64,000 nucleotides of DNA from Sweltsa coloradensis (lineage: Eukaryota > Arthropoda > Insecta > Plecoptera > Chloroperlidae), in the NCBI GenBank assembly GCA_024449915.1, contig JAMZAV010000778.1, forward strand, positions 310,001 to 374,000, read 5' to 3'. The position numbers and the translations under genes were made by a program. Of the stretch, positions 1 through 11,500 are shown piece by piece. Each line of letters begins with the position of its first letter. Position 1 is the stretch's first letter. The notes under the pieces are model-generated. The model worked only from the letters and a program-made list of their open reading frames with translations, did no database searches and was not told where the DNA came from.

Positions 1-52
1 ATTATATGCCATTGGTGCCAACAAATGTATTGTATTGTATGAAATTGTCCAA

Positions 53-411
53 TAAAGCATCATTCACAACTAGTTCTAAGGCACAAGGTCTAAGGTGTAA
101 GGCGTAAGTCGTAAGAAATGCTAGGCGTTGACAACAACCATGCCATTTTTCATTTCTCCTGCGTATTGCGCATGTGCGTACAACCAGCTGTGGAATGAAA
201 TAAGCAGGAGTGGGGAGTTTCCATGTTCGTGATTGGCTCGTCATAAGAAACCTGTCGTAAGAATTGGATTTTGGGCAATTCGTTCGACATAAACCATACG
301 CCTTGAGACTTGGGACGTGCTGTGAACGTTCTAATTGAAACACATACTTGGCAATACAAAATACGCCTTAGGCCTTGCGCCTTACGCCTTAGAACTAGTT
401 GTGATGCTTTA
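53..411. mobile_element. MITE with about 50-bp terminal inverted repeats
   Basis: The two ends are inverted copies of each other: TAAAGCATCA and ACAACTAGTTCTAAGG on the left are matched by CCTTAGAACTAGTTGTGATGCTTTA on the right, allowing a few gaps (given here in two overlapping parts: CCTTAGAACTAGTTG and TGATGCTTTA). Both subterminal regions also carry direct runs of a CTAAGGY(G)TAAGGCG motif. There is no convincing open frame or target-site duplication, so the superfamily is not assigned. Confidence 0.7.
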
Positions 412-753
412 ACTAAATTATACTAAATTATATTATTATATTATATATATTATTATATATTTTATAGCATAGATGGCAGCCATATTGGAAATGGAAGTTG
501 CACTGAAGTTGCACTGCTGGTGGCTCCTACTTCCTACTTTGATATTTGGCGTGTTGGTACGAATCTAGCGGTCTAGGTTAGCTGTATCTGAGGTCTTTAA
601 GCATACCCTTTATAAGTACTGAATTATACCTTGTATTAGGTATAATCACCCAGATCAGTAGGCTAACTCGATCAACCCTCACATCTTCAACCCTCCCATA
701 CTAATATCGTACACCATACTAATATCAAATTTAGTATTACTCATCATTATCCA
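412..753. other. no gene recognised
   Basis: AT-rich DNA with short TATAT runs near 430-460. I see no coding signal or repeat that recurs in the window. Confidence 0.5.
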
Positions 754-1005
754 TTGCCGCTTCCTACTTCTGGCAGGGTCAGCTTGGGTTTCGCAACCAA
801 ATTCTTCCACTTCTTTCTATCCTTCCACAATTGTGTCTCTGCTACATCCTCCCAGCTCTCTCCACTTGTAAGTAGGTCTCTTGCTATGGTCTCCTTCCAT
901 CTCTTCCTTGGTCTCCCCCGTCTTTTTTCCTTCAATCCTTTTCTCATACATTCTCCTGGGCATCCTCTCTTCCGTCATTTGTTTCATATGCCCTGCAAAC
1001 CATCA
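754..1005 (-). pseudogene. LINE 3'-terminal coding relic
   Basis: On the minus strand two overlapping frames together give the C-terminal tail common to several LINE ORF2 proteins: a basic GRPRKRW block followed by an acidic/aromatic stretch ending KDRKKWKNLV. A frameshift lies just before the GRPRKRW block, because the upstream GHMKQMTEERMPRR stretch is in another frame. Only the last 80 or so residues remain and no reverse transcriptase motif is present. I read it as a dead 5'-truncated LINE copy; the clade is not certain. Confidence 0.6.
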
Positions 1006-1551
1006 TAACTACACAAAACATAACTACAGGTTTTAAATAACACAAATAAATTCCTTGAAAACGTCCTTTAATATATTTGACAGTATTTTATCAACAGGTA
1101 TATATAATATTATTAGGCATTTTATTTTAACTGCAGGCATGTTCTAAGTGTACTCTAGTTCCACAAAATGAGCAAACTACAGTGTTATCAAATGTTGCAT
1201 CTGTTTCCCAACGTATTGTAAACAGTCATTGTGAGTAAGGCGGCACCTGAGATTTGCAAGGGCGTGTTACGTCAAAGACTAGTGGGTACAATATTATGCT
1301 AAGAATTGTACTATCGATATGATAAATTCATTTCTTTTTAGATAATGATTGTATTAGTTTTTTATTTCATACACGGTTCATTTTATGGATTAATAATTGT
1401 CAATTGGGCAATTTTATGGACAGAATTTCCTCGGCATTTCTATTTATTAAAATGTTTTTTGATTTGATTTTATAGTAACATTTTACTGTGCATTAATTAG
1501 TTTTGTTAAAATTTCATTTGAAAATTATATTGACATCAATTAATGGCTCAT
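1006..1551. other. no gene recognised
   Basis: AT-rich unique-looking DNA between a LINE relic and a SINE; no coding or structural signal seen. Confidence 0.5.
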
Positions 1552-1703
1552 TTCTCGATTTGGTTAGTCGGGAAACACTTCTGTAGGCGTAATTGTTAAT
1601 ATTAATACAATTCAGAAGTTAAAAAATCCATTTCAATCGGGGTTCGAACGAGAGTCTCCCACATTCCAGGTAGGCGTCTTAGCCAACTAGACCACCGAGA
1701 CGG
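1552..1703 (-). mobile_element. tRNA-derived SINE, family 1
   Basis: On the minus strand the sequence begins like a tRNA (GGTGGTCTAGTTGGCTAAG, an A-box-like region) and carries a B-box-like GTTCGAACCCCG. It then runs into a body containing TTAACTTCTGAATTGTA and TTTCCCGACTAACCAAATCGAG. The same head and body recur near 5.3, 5.9, 36.5, 36.7, 45.1, 45.4, 48.6, 50.5 and 57.3 kb, so this is a dispersed family and not a functional tRNA gene. A headless piece of the body in the opposite direction lies just to the right (about 1709-1730). Confidence 0.75.
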
Positions 1704-3563
1704 TAACTATTTAACTTCTGAATTGTAGTTACATTGTTGCAAGATCAATCTAAGATTTCTCAGAGCATTGTTTATCTTCAAAAGTTTATGTGTGATTAAA
1801 AGTGACTTTAAAATTTTAAAATGACAAAACAATTTTACAAAATTGGATGGGAATAAATTGAAAAATTAAAATTAACTAATTTTTTTGTAAAAAAAAAACA
1901 TCTTCATGTATTGAAACAACAATAAATTGATTTCAAGATGTATTGGACAAAATAATGATGATTTGTTTTACAATCCAAAAATTAAAATTTAATCCCCGAT
2001 TTGTTTTGGATTTTTCAATTTTAAGCTGTTACACAACATGAACAAGAATTAATTTACTTTTATGTCCATTCAAGGTACCTGGAGAATCGCTTGTTGTGAA
2101 AATAGTACTTGAATCGTGTACTCGTGTTCGAAAACAACAATCGTCACACTCCAGCAACGAGACTGTCAATACACCAGCGACATCTGCAAGACTACTTTTC
2201 ACATGGAAAAATTATACTTTTAATATCATTTTAGCCAAGTCTCTTTTAAAACAACATTAAAAAATTAAACTCTGTATTAATTCTTTATAAAAATGTATGT
2301 GTTTAACATAAATTTAATTTTTGAAATATACTTTTTTTCAACGGTGAAATATTTAAATGTTGATTGCATAGTTTACCCTTACAAAGTTAAATATATAATT
2401 GTTATTCAACTTTCTGTTTTTTAAATAACATTATTAATACTAACTTTAATCCGTTTTCACTATACCGTATCAATCCTAAATCCACAATATTGTATCAAAT
2501 ATTAAGTACCTATTCAATATCCATGTTGTATTTTTATTACACCCATCTAATGCTGATTATTAAAATTTTCTGTATTAGATTATTTTCATTTAAAATAACA
2601 TAATGGCGATGCCAGTAGCCAGTAACAATTGTTTTCAGTTTTACATTTAAATATTATTATAATAACAACATACAATACATAAATACTCTTAACATTTGTT
2701 ATATTATACACTATTATGATTATTATTATGTTTTTATTATTATATATAGAGAGTACATACCAATAACGTAGTTATTAATAATAGAATCTTTGGTACATAC
2801 AATGACTCTAGGAATAGCCTATGTTAACCCTTCTTTTCCAAAGAAACAGTTTTCTATAAAGTGTAAGTTTAAAAATATCTATCACCTGCATTACATGCGC
2901 TAGACGATTGACATATTATTGTTCTACACACTATTTTTTGAGCAAATTAAATTGTCACTATTAATTATTACCTTATACAAACATACATCATTGTATAGCT
3001 AACAACAAAACCTTGATATCAAAAAGTAATAATTTATAGTTTTTGCTTAAAAAATTAGTATAATCTAAAATAACCAAAATAGCTGCCACACATAAAATTC
3101 ATTTTCTTTTTAATTACCGGTAGATGTTTGTAATGAAATTCTTTGTTGTAAGAATACGGTATTTATTTATCAAAACTTTGGTCTGAATTAATTAACCAGA
3201 TAAAAAAGTATATTTTTGATTTCAGTATGTTCACATGAAAGCGCTAAGTCTCTTCCAGTTCAACAGCAAATCACAAAGTGCACATCTATCGTTTTAAGTT
3301 TGTGTGATACTTGGTTTCAAGTTAACTAACACAATTATCTCTTTCTACATTGTCTGTTTCTTAATTGTTTAAACTAATTGGACATATTACTCATTTTAAG
3401 GATCTTATTTCCTCATCAAACCGTTTGGAGGGTAAAGATCAATATGTCGACGACGATGACAAAGTACCGCCACAGCCTCCACACACTATTATAAACAGTC
3501 TTTGAATCATCTATTTTGGCATCTACGGTAACGAGAATGAGATCACCAGACGTTTAGTTTTGG
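1704..3563. other. no gene recognised (3' flank of the UNC93-like gene)
   Basis: Very AT-rich DNA downstream of the stop codon of the minus-strand UNC93-like gene. It presumably contains its 3' UTR and polyadenylation site, but no single signal could be picked out among the many A-rich stretches. Confidence 0.5.
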
Positions 3564-3779
3564 TCACAACGCATCGGCCTTGGAGCGGCGTTTGGACTCT
3601 AGTCGTGTCTCGAGATACGTGTAGGGCGCTACGGCTAAGACCAGCGCCACTGCTAGGGCGTAGAGCTTGGTAGCGTTGCAGAGCGCTCCGTGTAGACCGA
3701 GCGCTAGACAGAGACCCAGGCAGCGGTAGAAGAAGCAGTGCGCTACCGGGGCCTGCCACGTGTGGGACCTGTCACCAGG
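3564..3779 (-). CDS. UNC93: UNC93-like gene, last coding exon (TM11-12 and C-terminus)
   Basis: Reads in one frame from an acceptor TGTTCAG at 3780-3786 to a TGA stop at 3566-3564, about 71 codons. It encodes two hydrophobic segments: one after FFYRC (LGLCLALGLHGALC), and one beginning KLYALAVALVLAVA, the KLY motif being shared with TM12 of human UNC93A. The tail is short and basic (ESKRRSKADAL). Longer open frames on this strand are out of register with the family and are shadows. The acceptor gives phase 0, while the previous located exon ends in phase 1, so a small exon corresponding to the loop around NALYG in UNC93A is missing between them. Confidence 0.85.
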   Translation of the reverse strand, partial: PGDRSHTWQAPVAHCFFYRCLGLCLALGLHGALCNATKLYALAVALVLAVAPYTYLETRLESKRRSKADAL

Positions 3780-4510
3780 CTGAACATCAGGACTTAACCG
3801 ACACCTCCACCAAGAGATATATCCATCGAATAACTGTACAATTGACTAGGTGTATATTTTGTTTAATGAGTTCTTTAAAACTCACTTACCAAGTACGTTT
3901 TTTCCCGTTCGTAATGAGTTTTAAAAAACACTAAAACATATATTTCCGGCTCAAATAGCTAACAAACTAATAGCACGTATATTTTAGTAGTTATTTTTTA
4001 TTTTTTATTTGAATCATTAGGAACACTACAATATAGAGATTAATAATGATCACAAGTAGCAAAGCAGTTTAACAAAATATAAATTTTGTTCGTGTACATG
4101 CGTTTTTAACCGTTAGTTCATACCGCTAGTTGCGTTCGAGTGTTCAAAGTTACCACGTGCCGAAAAAACGTAAATGTGTATATTTGAAACAAAGGAACAC
4201 TACTTTCTAGATATTTCAGTATTTAGCTTCCTCTTGAAGCTAGGAAGCTGTGCAAAGTACAGTTCTCTACAGCGTGGTCTCTTTCCTCGCAAAGGGTATT
4301 TGTTTATCGACTTTGCTCGCAAATGTAAGATAGTATAACACGTGTCTTACTGAATGTCAAGGTCTCCCATATGGCGTTACAGACGCCCCACGAAGCTGAT
4401 ATGACGTAGAAGAGAGCGGGGTCGTCGCCAGAAGGCTTCCATAACAACAACACCAGCAGGAGGCAAGCGTGGAAGGCGAACCCCACACCTAGGACATAAG
4501 AAGACGAGGT

Positions 4511-4545
<35 letters not shown>

Positions 4546-7500
4546 CAGGAGGCAAGCGTGGAAGGCGAACCCCACACCTAGAAGACAGAAGAAGAAAGAT
4601 GATGATGATGATGTGGTTAGACAGAGAGAGTGAAAGGGTTAGATATGTATAACGTTCTTTATTGTATAACGCCGGGACTCGGGTCTTGTCTGCTATTCAA
4701 TTCATTTTGATAAGGTACTTACAATTAGAAGATGAGGGAGGTAGGAGGCAAACGTTGAAGACGAACCCCTTGTCTACGTCAAAACACGAATAAGATGCAG
4801 TCATAGAGAGAGGGAAGGAGGGGGGGGGGGGGGAACAAAAGGATACCGTGAATAGAATTTGACGATGTTAGCTGAAACTTGAGATGATTGAGGTATTTGT
4901 TGATAAATATAGCTTACAACGTAAATGAGGAGATAATCATGTAATTTGAAAGATAATTAGATAATTTGGCACACGCGCTTTCTGTAGCCAATGTAGGCTA
5001 ATAGGGTTGAATATTAGCATGTTTGATAACGATTCATTGCGCATCAAGCAAGGATACTAACTAGGAAAACGCCAAAGTCGTTGTTAGGTCATGAGAGAGA
5101 AGGGGGTGGAGTACCCGGTAATATTTCCCTTCCTCCCCCTACCCTAGGCTGGAGTGGCGCTTTATTGCCTTACTTGATGCGCCCTTATCAAATTCTATCA
5201 TTTATATCTTATATCAATTAATTTAATGCAAGTGTTCCCGGGTACTCAACACATGATTCACTCACTCGTCTAACAATGACTTTGTCGTTTTACGCATCTA
5301 GTCGGCTAAGGCGCCTTTTATACCACGGAAGTGGGAGACCGGTTCAACACGTCGGATAGATTTCTTTAATTTGGATATACTTAAAAATTATAGGAACGTG
5401 TTTTGAAATGCATGAAAACAGCCCGTACGAATACGATAAATTCAAGGTTTATCAATTCCCGGGTATACGTTCACTACCGTCAACTCTTTGTGTTTTCTAG
5501 TCTAGTGCTAAGGACATATTGAACCCCTATTGTAGGTGATTGTAGCAGTCTCATATACCTCCGCACAGGCGCGAGCGTAACAAATTGAAGATCAATCGGC
5601 ATTTCAAGAATTGGCGATTTGGCGTTTTATTTGTGCTTTTGTAATGCAATAAAGTATTTAGCATGTTTGAAAAGGATTTTGCGTGCAGCATGGTACTATC
5701 GAAAACGAAAAATCGATGTTAGACATAAGGAGATTAGTATTTATTTTACCGGTGAATGCTGTCCATCCTGCCGGCATATCTAGGCTGATTGGCTACAAAT
5801 TCGCTCCATTGATAAGCATGAAAACCCCTAATTTCAATATGCTTAATTTCAGGGAAGTGTCGGACCACACACTGAATCTACCACTAGGGGTTCAATATCT
5901 ATGACTATGTGGTTTCATATCTATGGCTAAGGCGCCTTTATACCCGGAATGTGGGAGACCAGGGTTCAAACAACGGTCGGGATAGATTTTTTAATTTCTG
6001 GATTATACTTTAAAAATTATAGAACGTGTTTTGAAATGCATGGAAAACAGCCCGTACGAAATACGAGTAAAGATTGCAAGGTTTACCCAATCTCCCAGCG
6101 GTATATCTGCGTAGGGTACGTACCGATAGCCAGGTACCTTCTGATGTGTTGCAGTAGCATGCTGAGCGTGAAGCCGGCGACGGATTGTAGAAGTCCCATA
6201 CTCAGAAATACTAGGCTGATGTTTGGGACGCCCAGGGCGCACATAACGTAGAACTGGAACAAAATATACATTGATTTCTATGAGAACTTACTGGTGACGA
6301 TTGTGAGTAACATTGTGCCAGTAATCAACTGTTTTGCATTCATTCTCTAATTCACAATTAATCAGCGTTTATTTCGAAATCACCATCAAACTACCATGAG
6401 AACGCCATACGTGAACTAACCCAAAATTTGCTTTGGTCTCTCATCGAACTTCGTCTACATTTTATGATTTTTCCATCGATCAGAACGAATTTCGTTGCAA
6501 GAAAATAACTTTGAACGTGAATTGCTTTCCAAATTGTCACAAATTGTCCGTGGTCACAAGAAATAATAAGTATACATCGTCCGGAAATGAAAACATTTAA
6601 TGAAAATTTAGGACTTGCAGAAAAAGTATGTGTTACTAAAAGGGTAACAAAGTTACGACAAATAAGGATTTAGCTGTATCAATCGTAGGGTGAAAAGAGA
6701 ACTAAAATATCGTGATGTTTCTGTATGTAACTAAAATTTATTTATTTATTTAACGTCTATCCTATTCAGATATAAAAACGGATTTACAAAGGAGGACAAC
6801 TAAATAAATCTAATTACATAGATGCAGACACAACAATGAACTACATTTAAGTAAATATTTGAAATAGTAATATTACAACAACAATGCATTAAAACTCAAC
6901 AACTTTGGTAACAAATAAAAAGGATATTAAATACGTAACGTATATATATTTATTTATATAAGAGTACTGCCCTTGAGAAGCTGAGCCTGTGTACCCTCAT
7001 ATTGGATTGCTACTCAAGAGTAGGTTGATACGCATGCAGGCCGAAGCAGTTCTTGGTCATTTACGAAAAAGTGAAATGAGACTGTTTGGGTAAAAACATA
7101 ATCGTCGAAGTCATTCACTTTACATTTTAAAAGAATTTTAGTATCAACACAAAACTAATAATTGTGAAACAAAAGCCCGACAGATTTGGCTCGTAGCGCG
7201 CGCGTTTGATTCGTCAAGTCCTGGTTTAAATCTCATCGAGACAGGCAATCCTGACTGAAGATTCTTTCTTAGGTCGTTAATGCGAATGTAAGGGCTTGCG
7301 TTCTATTAAACGGCCCTCGGACATCCCTTCACAATTTGACCCAGCTTTAATATACCTAGGGGCATGCATTGCACCCTGGACAGGTTTCCCACGATAAAAA
7401 AAAAAAACTATTACAAAGCATAATAGAGCTAGTTCAAACATTAAGCACAAAATGAAACGTGCACGATATTAAGTTTAGTTCCCCTATGCTACATAATATA

Positions 7501-8504
7501 GGCCTATAGTGTTTTCCGAATTATATATGCATAGATGATTCTTTCGTCGCCCGCGTGTTGTATCTTTTCCAATGTGTTGGGTCATCTAAAATACCGGTCC
7601 CTGGTTGGCCATTGTTTGCTCGTAGATGGTGTCGGCGCCGACAGGGTTTGCATGGTCTGCATTAAATCAAAGATCCCCACTGAACATCAGGCATACATTT
7701 TGAATACGAATGATTGATTGATTGATTGGATATTGATTGGCTATTCGAGACGATGAGTGGTGATAGATGAGGATGAAGTATGAACAGAAGGGAGGAGGGG
7801 AAACCTGGTACCGGCTCGTAGCATACTCCTTTCGAAAAGTACCAAGAGGACCAAATGCGTAAGGTCCCATCCGAAAGAACGGTGTAACCTTGGCAGTCAT
7901 ATAGATTCCTCCACTAACCCGGACTGCTATAGTCGTAAATGAAATGCCCCTAATGATAACTACCACGTGGCATTTTTATGGAGAGCCAGCGGTTTAGCCG
8001 AGGTCGTTTAGCCGGTTCCCACTCGAACACCGAAATTAAGCAACCTGCGGGCGTGAGAGAGTGGGTGAACGCTCTGCCCTGAGACACACGTATAGCTTAC
8101 TGCTGGTTAGAGCAGAAGGACGGTTCGAGAGCTAGTGTAACGGCTTCGTTATGTCTTGTGCATGTCTTGTGATTTGTAATATTGCATGGTAAATGGTTTT
8201 ATGTATTAAGAAAAAGAATACAATTTACTGAAATTGAAATTGAATTGAATTGAATGTCTACTCGGCAGTCCGGGTTAGTGGAGGAACCTATATGACTGTC
8301 AAGGTTACACTGTCCTGTCCTTTCGAATGGGACGTAAAGCCGTTGGTTCCATGGGTACTTTTCGAAAGGAGTAGGCTAAGTACTGGTACCGGGTTTCACC
8401 TCCTCTCTTCTATTCATCCTTCTTCCTCATCTATCACCACTCATTGTCTCGAATAGCCCTAGAATAGTGCATTAATATGAGACTTTAAGCTAAACTAATC
8501 AATT

Positions 8505-8561
<57 letters not shown>

Positions 8562-11500
8562 CAAAGCATTTTTATGGAGTGAGTGATTATGGTCAACCCT
8601 CTGGTGGCTTTATGTGTTGTTGCTCGAAGTGGAGAAGAGTGGGGTTAATAAAGGGGAAATATTAATCTCTGCCTGTCCTACAGTTCAGTAAAGACTCACC
8701 AAGTAACCTTAGTGTTGTGTCCCACTGTTTAAATAGTGCGCCAAATACATGCGCCTTGTAAACATAACATGCCTGGCGGAAGTGATGCCTAGAGGTGGCA
8801 GGTACGACGCCATTCCGTGAAGCGTGAATAAAAGAGCATGGCTAGATATCAGAAAACCAGCCCTAGGCCTATCATTATTCACCTCTGAGAAATCCTGAGC
8901 AGATCCAATCTTCACAAAATACAACACTGGCGACGAGGATGGGATGACAGTTTTGGATGGCTTCCTCCACGGTTTTATCAATGTTAGGGAACCAAACTTT
9001 CTCCCTCAAGAGTTGTTTCGTTTTCACAATCCCCAAGTGTCCACGGTGAGCAAGTTCGACTGTTCTGTTTTGCAGGGATCATCTCGCCTGCGAAGATACG
9101 CTCTTCGTGAGGAAGGGACGCTTGAAAGTCTCTTGCGACAAGCCAGGTCATATGAGACCGCAGAGCGACAGGCCAGCTCTATTGAGTCATCGAGCAAGCC
9201 CGATATCAACATCGAGACCCTGAATGCAGTTGCGAAGTACGGTAAGCCTAACAAAAAAAATTACTCATCTAGGCCTAAGTCTACTCCAAATCTGGACACT
9301 ACCAGGCCTAAGCCTACTTCAAATTTGGACACTTCCAAGCAGCTACCGGCGGCCAAGAGCTGTTACTTCTGCGGAAATGCCTGGCCACATGAAAAAGGAA
9401 GGTCATCCTGCCCGGCCAACAATGTAGTCTGTAGAACATGTCAAAAGATTGGCCATTTCCAGAAGTTGTGCCACTCCCGCAACAAGACGGAGGTCACTCA
9501 CAATCTTGCCACCAGTCAAAATGGAAGCTCAGATGAGGAAACTTTCGCCATCACAGTCAGTCAGGTGACAACATCATCCAAAGTACCTCGAATCAACATA
9601 GCTGTAAATGGTAAGCCAATCAAATTTGCTATCGACACTGGTGCTTCTGTTAACGTCATCAGCGAAGATATCCTGATGAAATCCGGAATAGGCCAAGGTC
9701 AGCTAAACCAAACTGATGTCAAAATCTACCCATATCAATCCAAAACTCCACTCTCAGTGCTAGGATGCTTTACTGCAACATTATCTCATAAGAACGCCAC
9801 CCTCACCACAAACATATTCGTCGTGAAGGGAAGCGCTGATTCCCTACTTGGCTACGAGAGTGCGGTTAATCTTGAACTAATTCAAATAGCCACACAGTTA
9901 AACTCTGATTACCCTTCACTATATCCACAACTCTTCACTGGTGTGGGCAAGCTACATGATTTCAAAGTACATCTGCATGTAGACCCCGCGGTACCCCCAG
10001 TAGCCCAGAAGCACAGAAGAATCCCCTTTCACATGCGTCGGAAAGTGGCAGCGGAAGTCGCTAGGCTCGAGGAACTCGATATCATAGAACCGGTATCCGG
10101 CCCTACCCCATGGGTATCTCCCATCGTTCCAGTACCAAAACCTCGAGACCCGAATGCGGTTAGGCTGTGTGTGGACATGCGTCAAGCAAACGTAGCAATC
10201 AAACGGGAACGCCACATCACGCCTACACTCGACGACCTCATCTCCTCGTTAAATGGTGCCACCACGTTCTCTAAAATCGATCTCAAAGATGGCTACCACC
10301 AGTTGGAGCTGGACGAGGTATCCCGCGAAATAACCACATTCTCCACACATGTTGGATCTTTAAATTAAGGTTTGGAGGAATGTTGTGTCCCACTGTTTAA
10401 ATAGTGCGCCAAATACATGCGCCTTGTAAACATAACATGCCTGGCGGAAGTGATGCCTAGAGGTGGCAGGTACGACGCCATTCCGTGAAGCGTGAATAAA
10501 AGAGCATGGCTAGATATCAGAAAACCAGCCCTAGGCCTATCATTATTCACCTCTGAGAAATCCTGAGCAGATCCAATCTTCACAAAATACAACACTTAGG
10601 TGAATTTCTTTTTTTAGAACGTAATGTGCCCCATGTGGTCTAGATGCCTGTGTAGTTTCGCTGCAACTATGTACAGTACTACAGTGCCACCTACCGTTCC
10701 TTGGGATCCTGATAGACGAACAGCTTGATTCTGTCCATGAAGACGGCCGTGATGACCACGCACATGACTGCGCAGCCCACGAAGACGCTGGCCAGCATGG
10801 CCGTGGTCTTGCAGGGCAGAACCACGGGGACCAGGTCCCCCACGCTCGTGTTTGAAGGGACGGCCACCAGTAGCGCTCCGGGCGTCGGGCACGCGGCACT
10901 ACCGCAGATGCGCTCGGCTGTTTCCGTCTCGGTGAACATGGCGTCGAGCAGGGAGTAGTCGTCGCTCGTGTGACCTCGGGAGTCGTACAGGGAATCCACC
11001 TCGGCAGAGCCTGGACGGGGGACATATCAGTTAGAGGTCATGTGGATAGTCAGCTAGAGGTCACAGATTTGCGGCTCGGCTGTTTCCGTCTCAGTGAATT
11101 TAAAGGGCCCCCCCCGGCCCCCAAACCCCCCTTTTTCCCCCGTTGGCCCCCCCCTAAAAACAAATACACGCCCCCAACCCCCCAAACCCATTTTTCTAAG
11201 GTTGTTTCCCCCCGAGCTTAAAAAGGCTGCCAATCCCCCCAAACCCCCACCCCTTTCCCCCCCCCCCCCCCCCCCCCCCCCCCTTTTTTTTTTTTTTCCC
11301 CAAAACCCCCCAAATTTAAGGGGGAAAAAGGAACATGGCCCCCCCAGCCAGCTGGCAGTCTCCGGGTCCGGAATGCTCCCCCCCCGCCCTTAGGGGGCCA
11401 CCCCCGTCCCCTAAACAATCCACAACCAACATAAGGTTTTTTCCGAGCTGAAGTCCGCATACATGAAGCCCCGCTCCAGACCTATGAAGACAGACAGTGG

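Larger units (their letters stand above)
8713..10594 (+). mobile_element. Ty3/gypsy LTR retrotransposon, Mag-like, internally deleted and rearranged
   Basis: Two 214-bp LTRs that look identical, starting TGTTGTG and ending ACAACA, flanked by the exact 5-bp duplication CTTAG. The internal region is about 1.45 kb, so most of pol is gone: the frame stops at 10366-10368, part-way into the reverse transcriptase, directly before the 3' LTR. RNase H and integrase are absent except for an inverted scrap of the integrase zinc finger next to the 5' LTR. The empty site is seen in the duplicated segment near 13450-13462. Identical LTRs with a perfect duplication mean a very recent insertion, so the defective form was probably moved in trans. 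Confidence 0.95.
7534..11043. repeat. segmental duplication, copy 1 (carries the gypsy insertion)
   Basis: Matches 12271-13905 segment by segment: GATTCTTT at the left end, the inverted and direct 5S-SINE bodies, TATGGAGTGAGTGATTATGG, CAAGTAACCTTAGGTGAATT, then the exon 10695-11010/13550-13865. The gypsy element at 8713-10594 is absent from the other copy. The exons differ at only a couple of synonymous sites, but the left third of copy 2 is full of extra C, G, T and A bases. Confidence 0.85.

Noticed and set aside
4304..4577. Two longer overlapping minus frames around the TM9-10 exon as separate proteins
   Set aside because: Only the 46 codons between the splice sites match the UNC93 family; the rest is intron, GA repeat and a partial exon duplicate.
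8944..9055. N-terminal gag start of the gypsy element
   Set aside because: The first 37 or so residues of the frame are the reverse complement of an integrase zinc-finger segment, not gag.
10725..10958. Plus-strand frame of 77 codons, repeated at 13580-13813
   Set aside because: Exact antisense shadow of the UNC93 exon copies.
11054..11460. Proline- and glycine-rich frames on both strands
   Set aside because: They come from C/G homopolymers in the low-quality part of the exon array.
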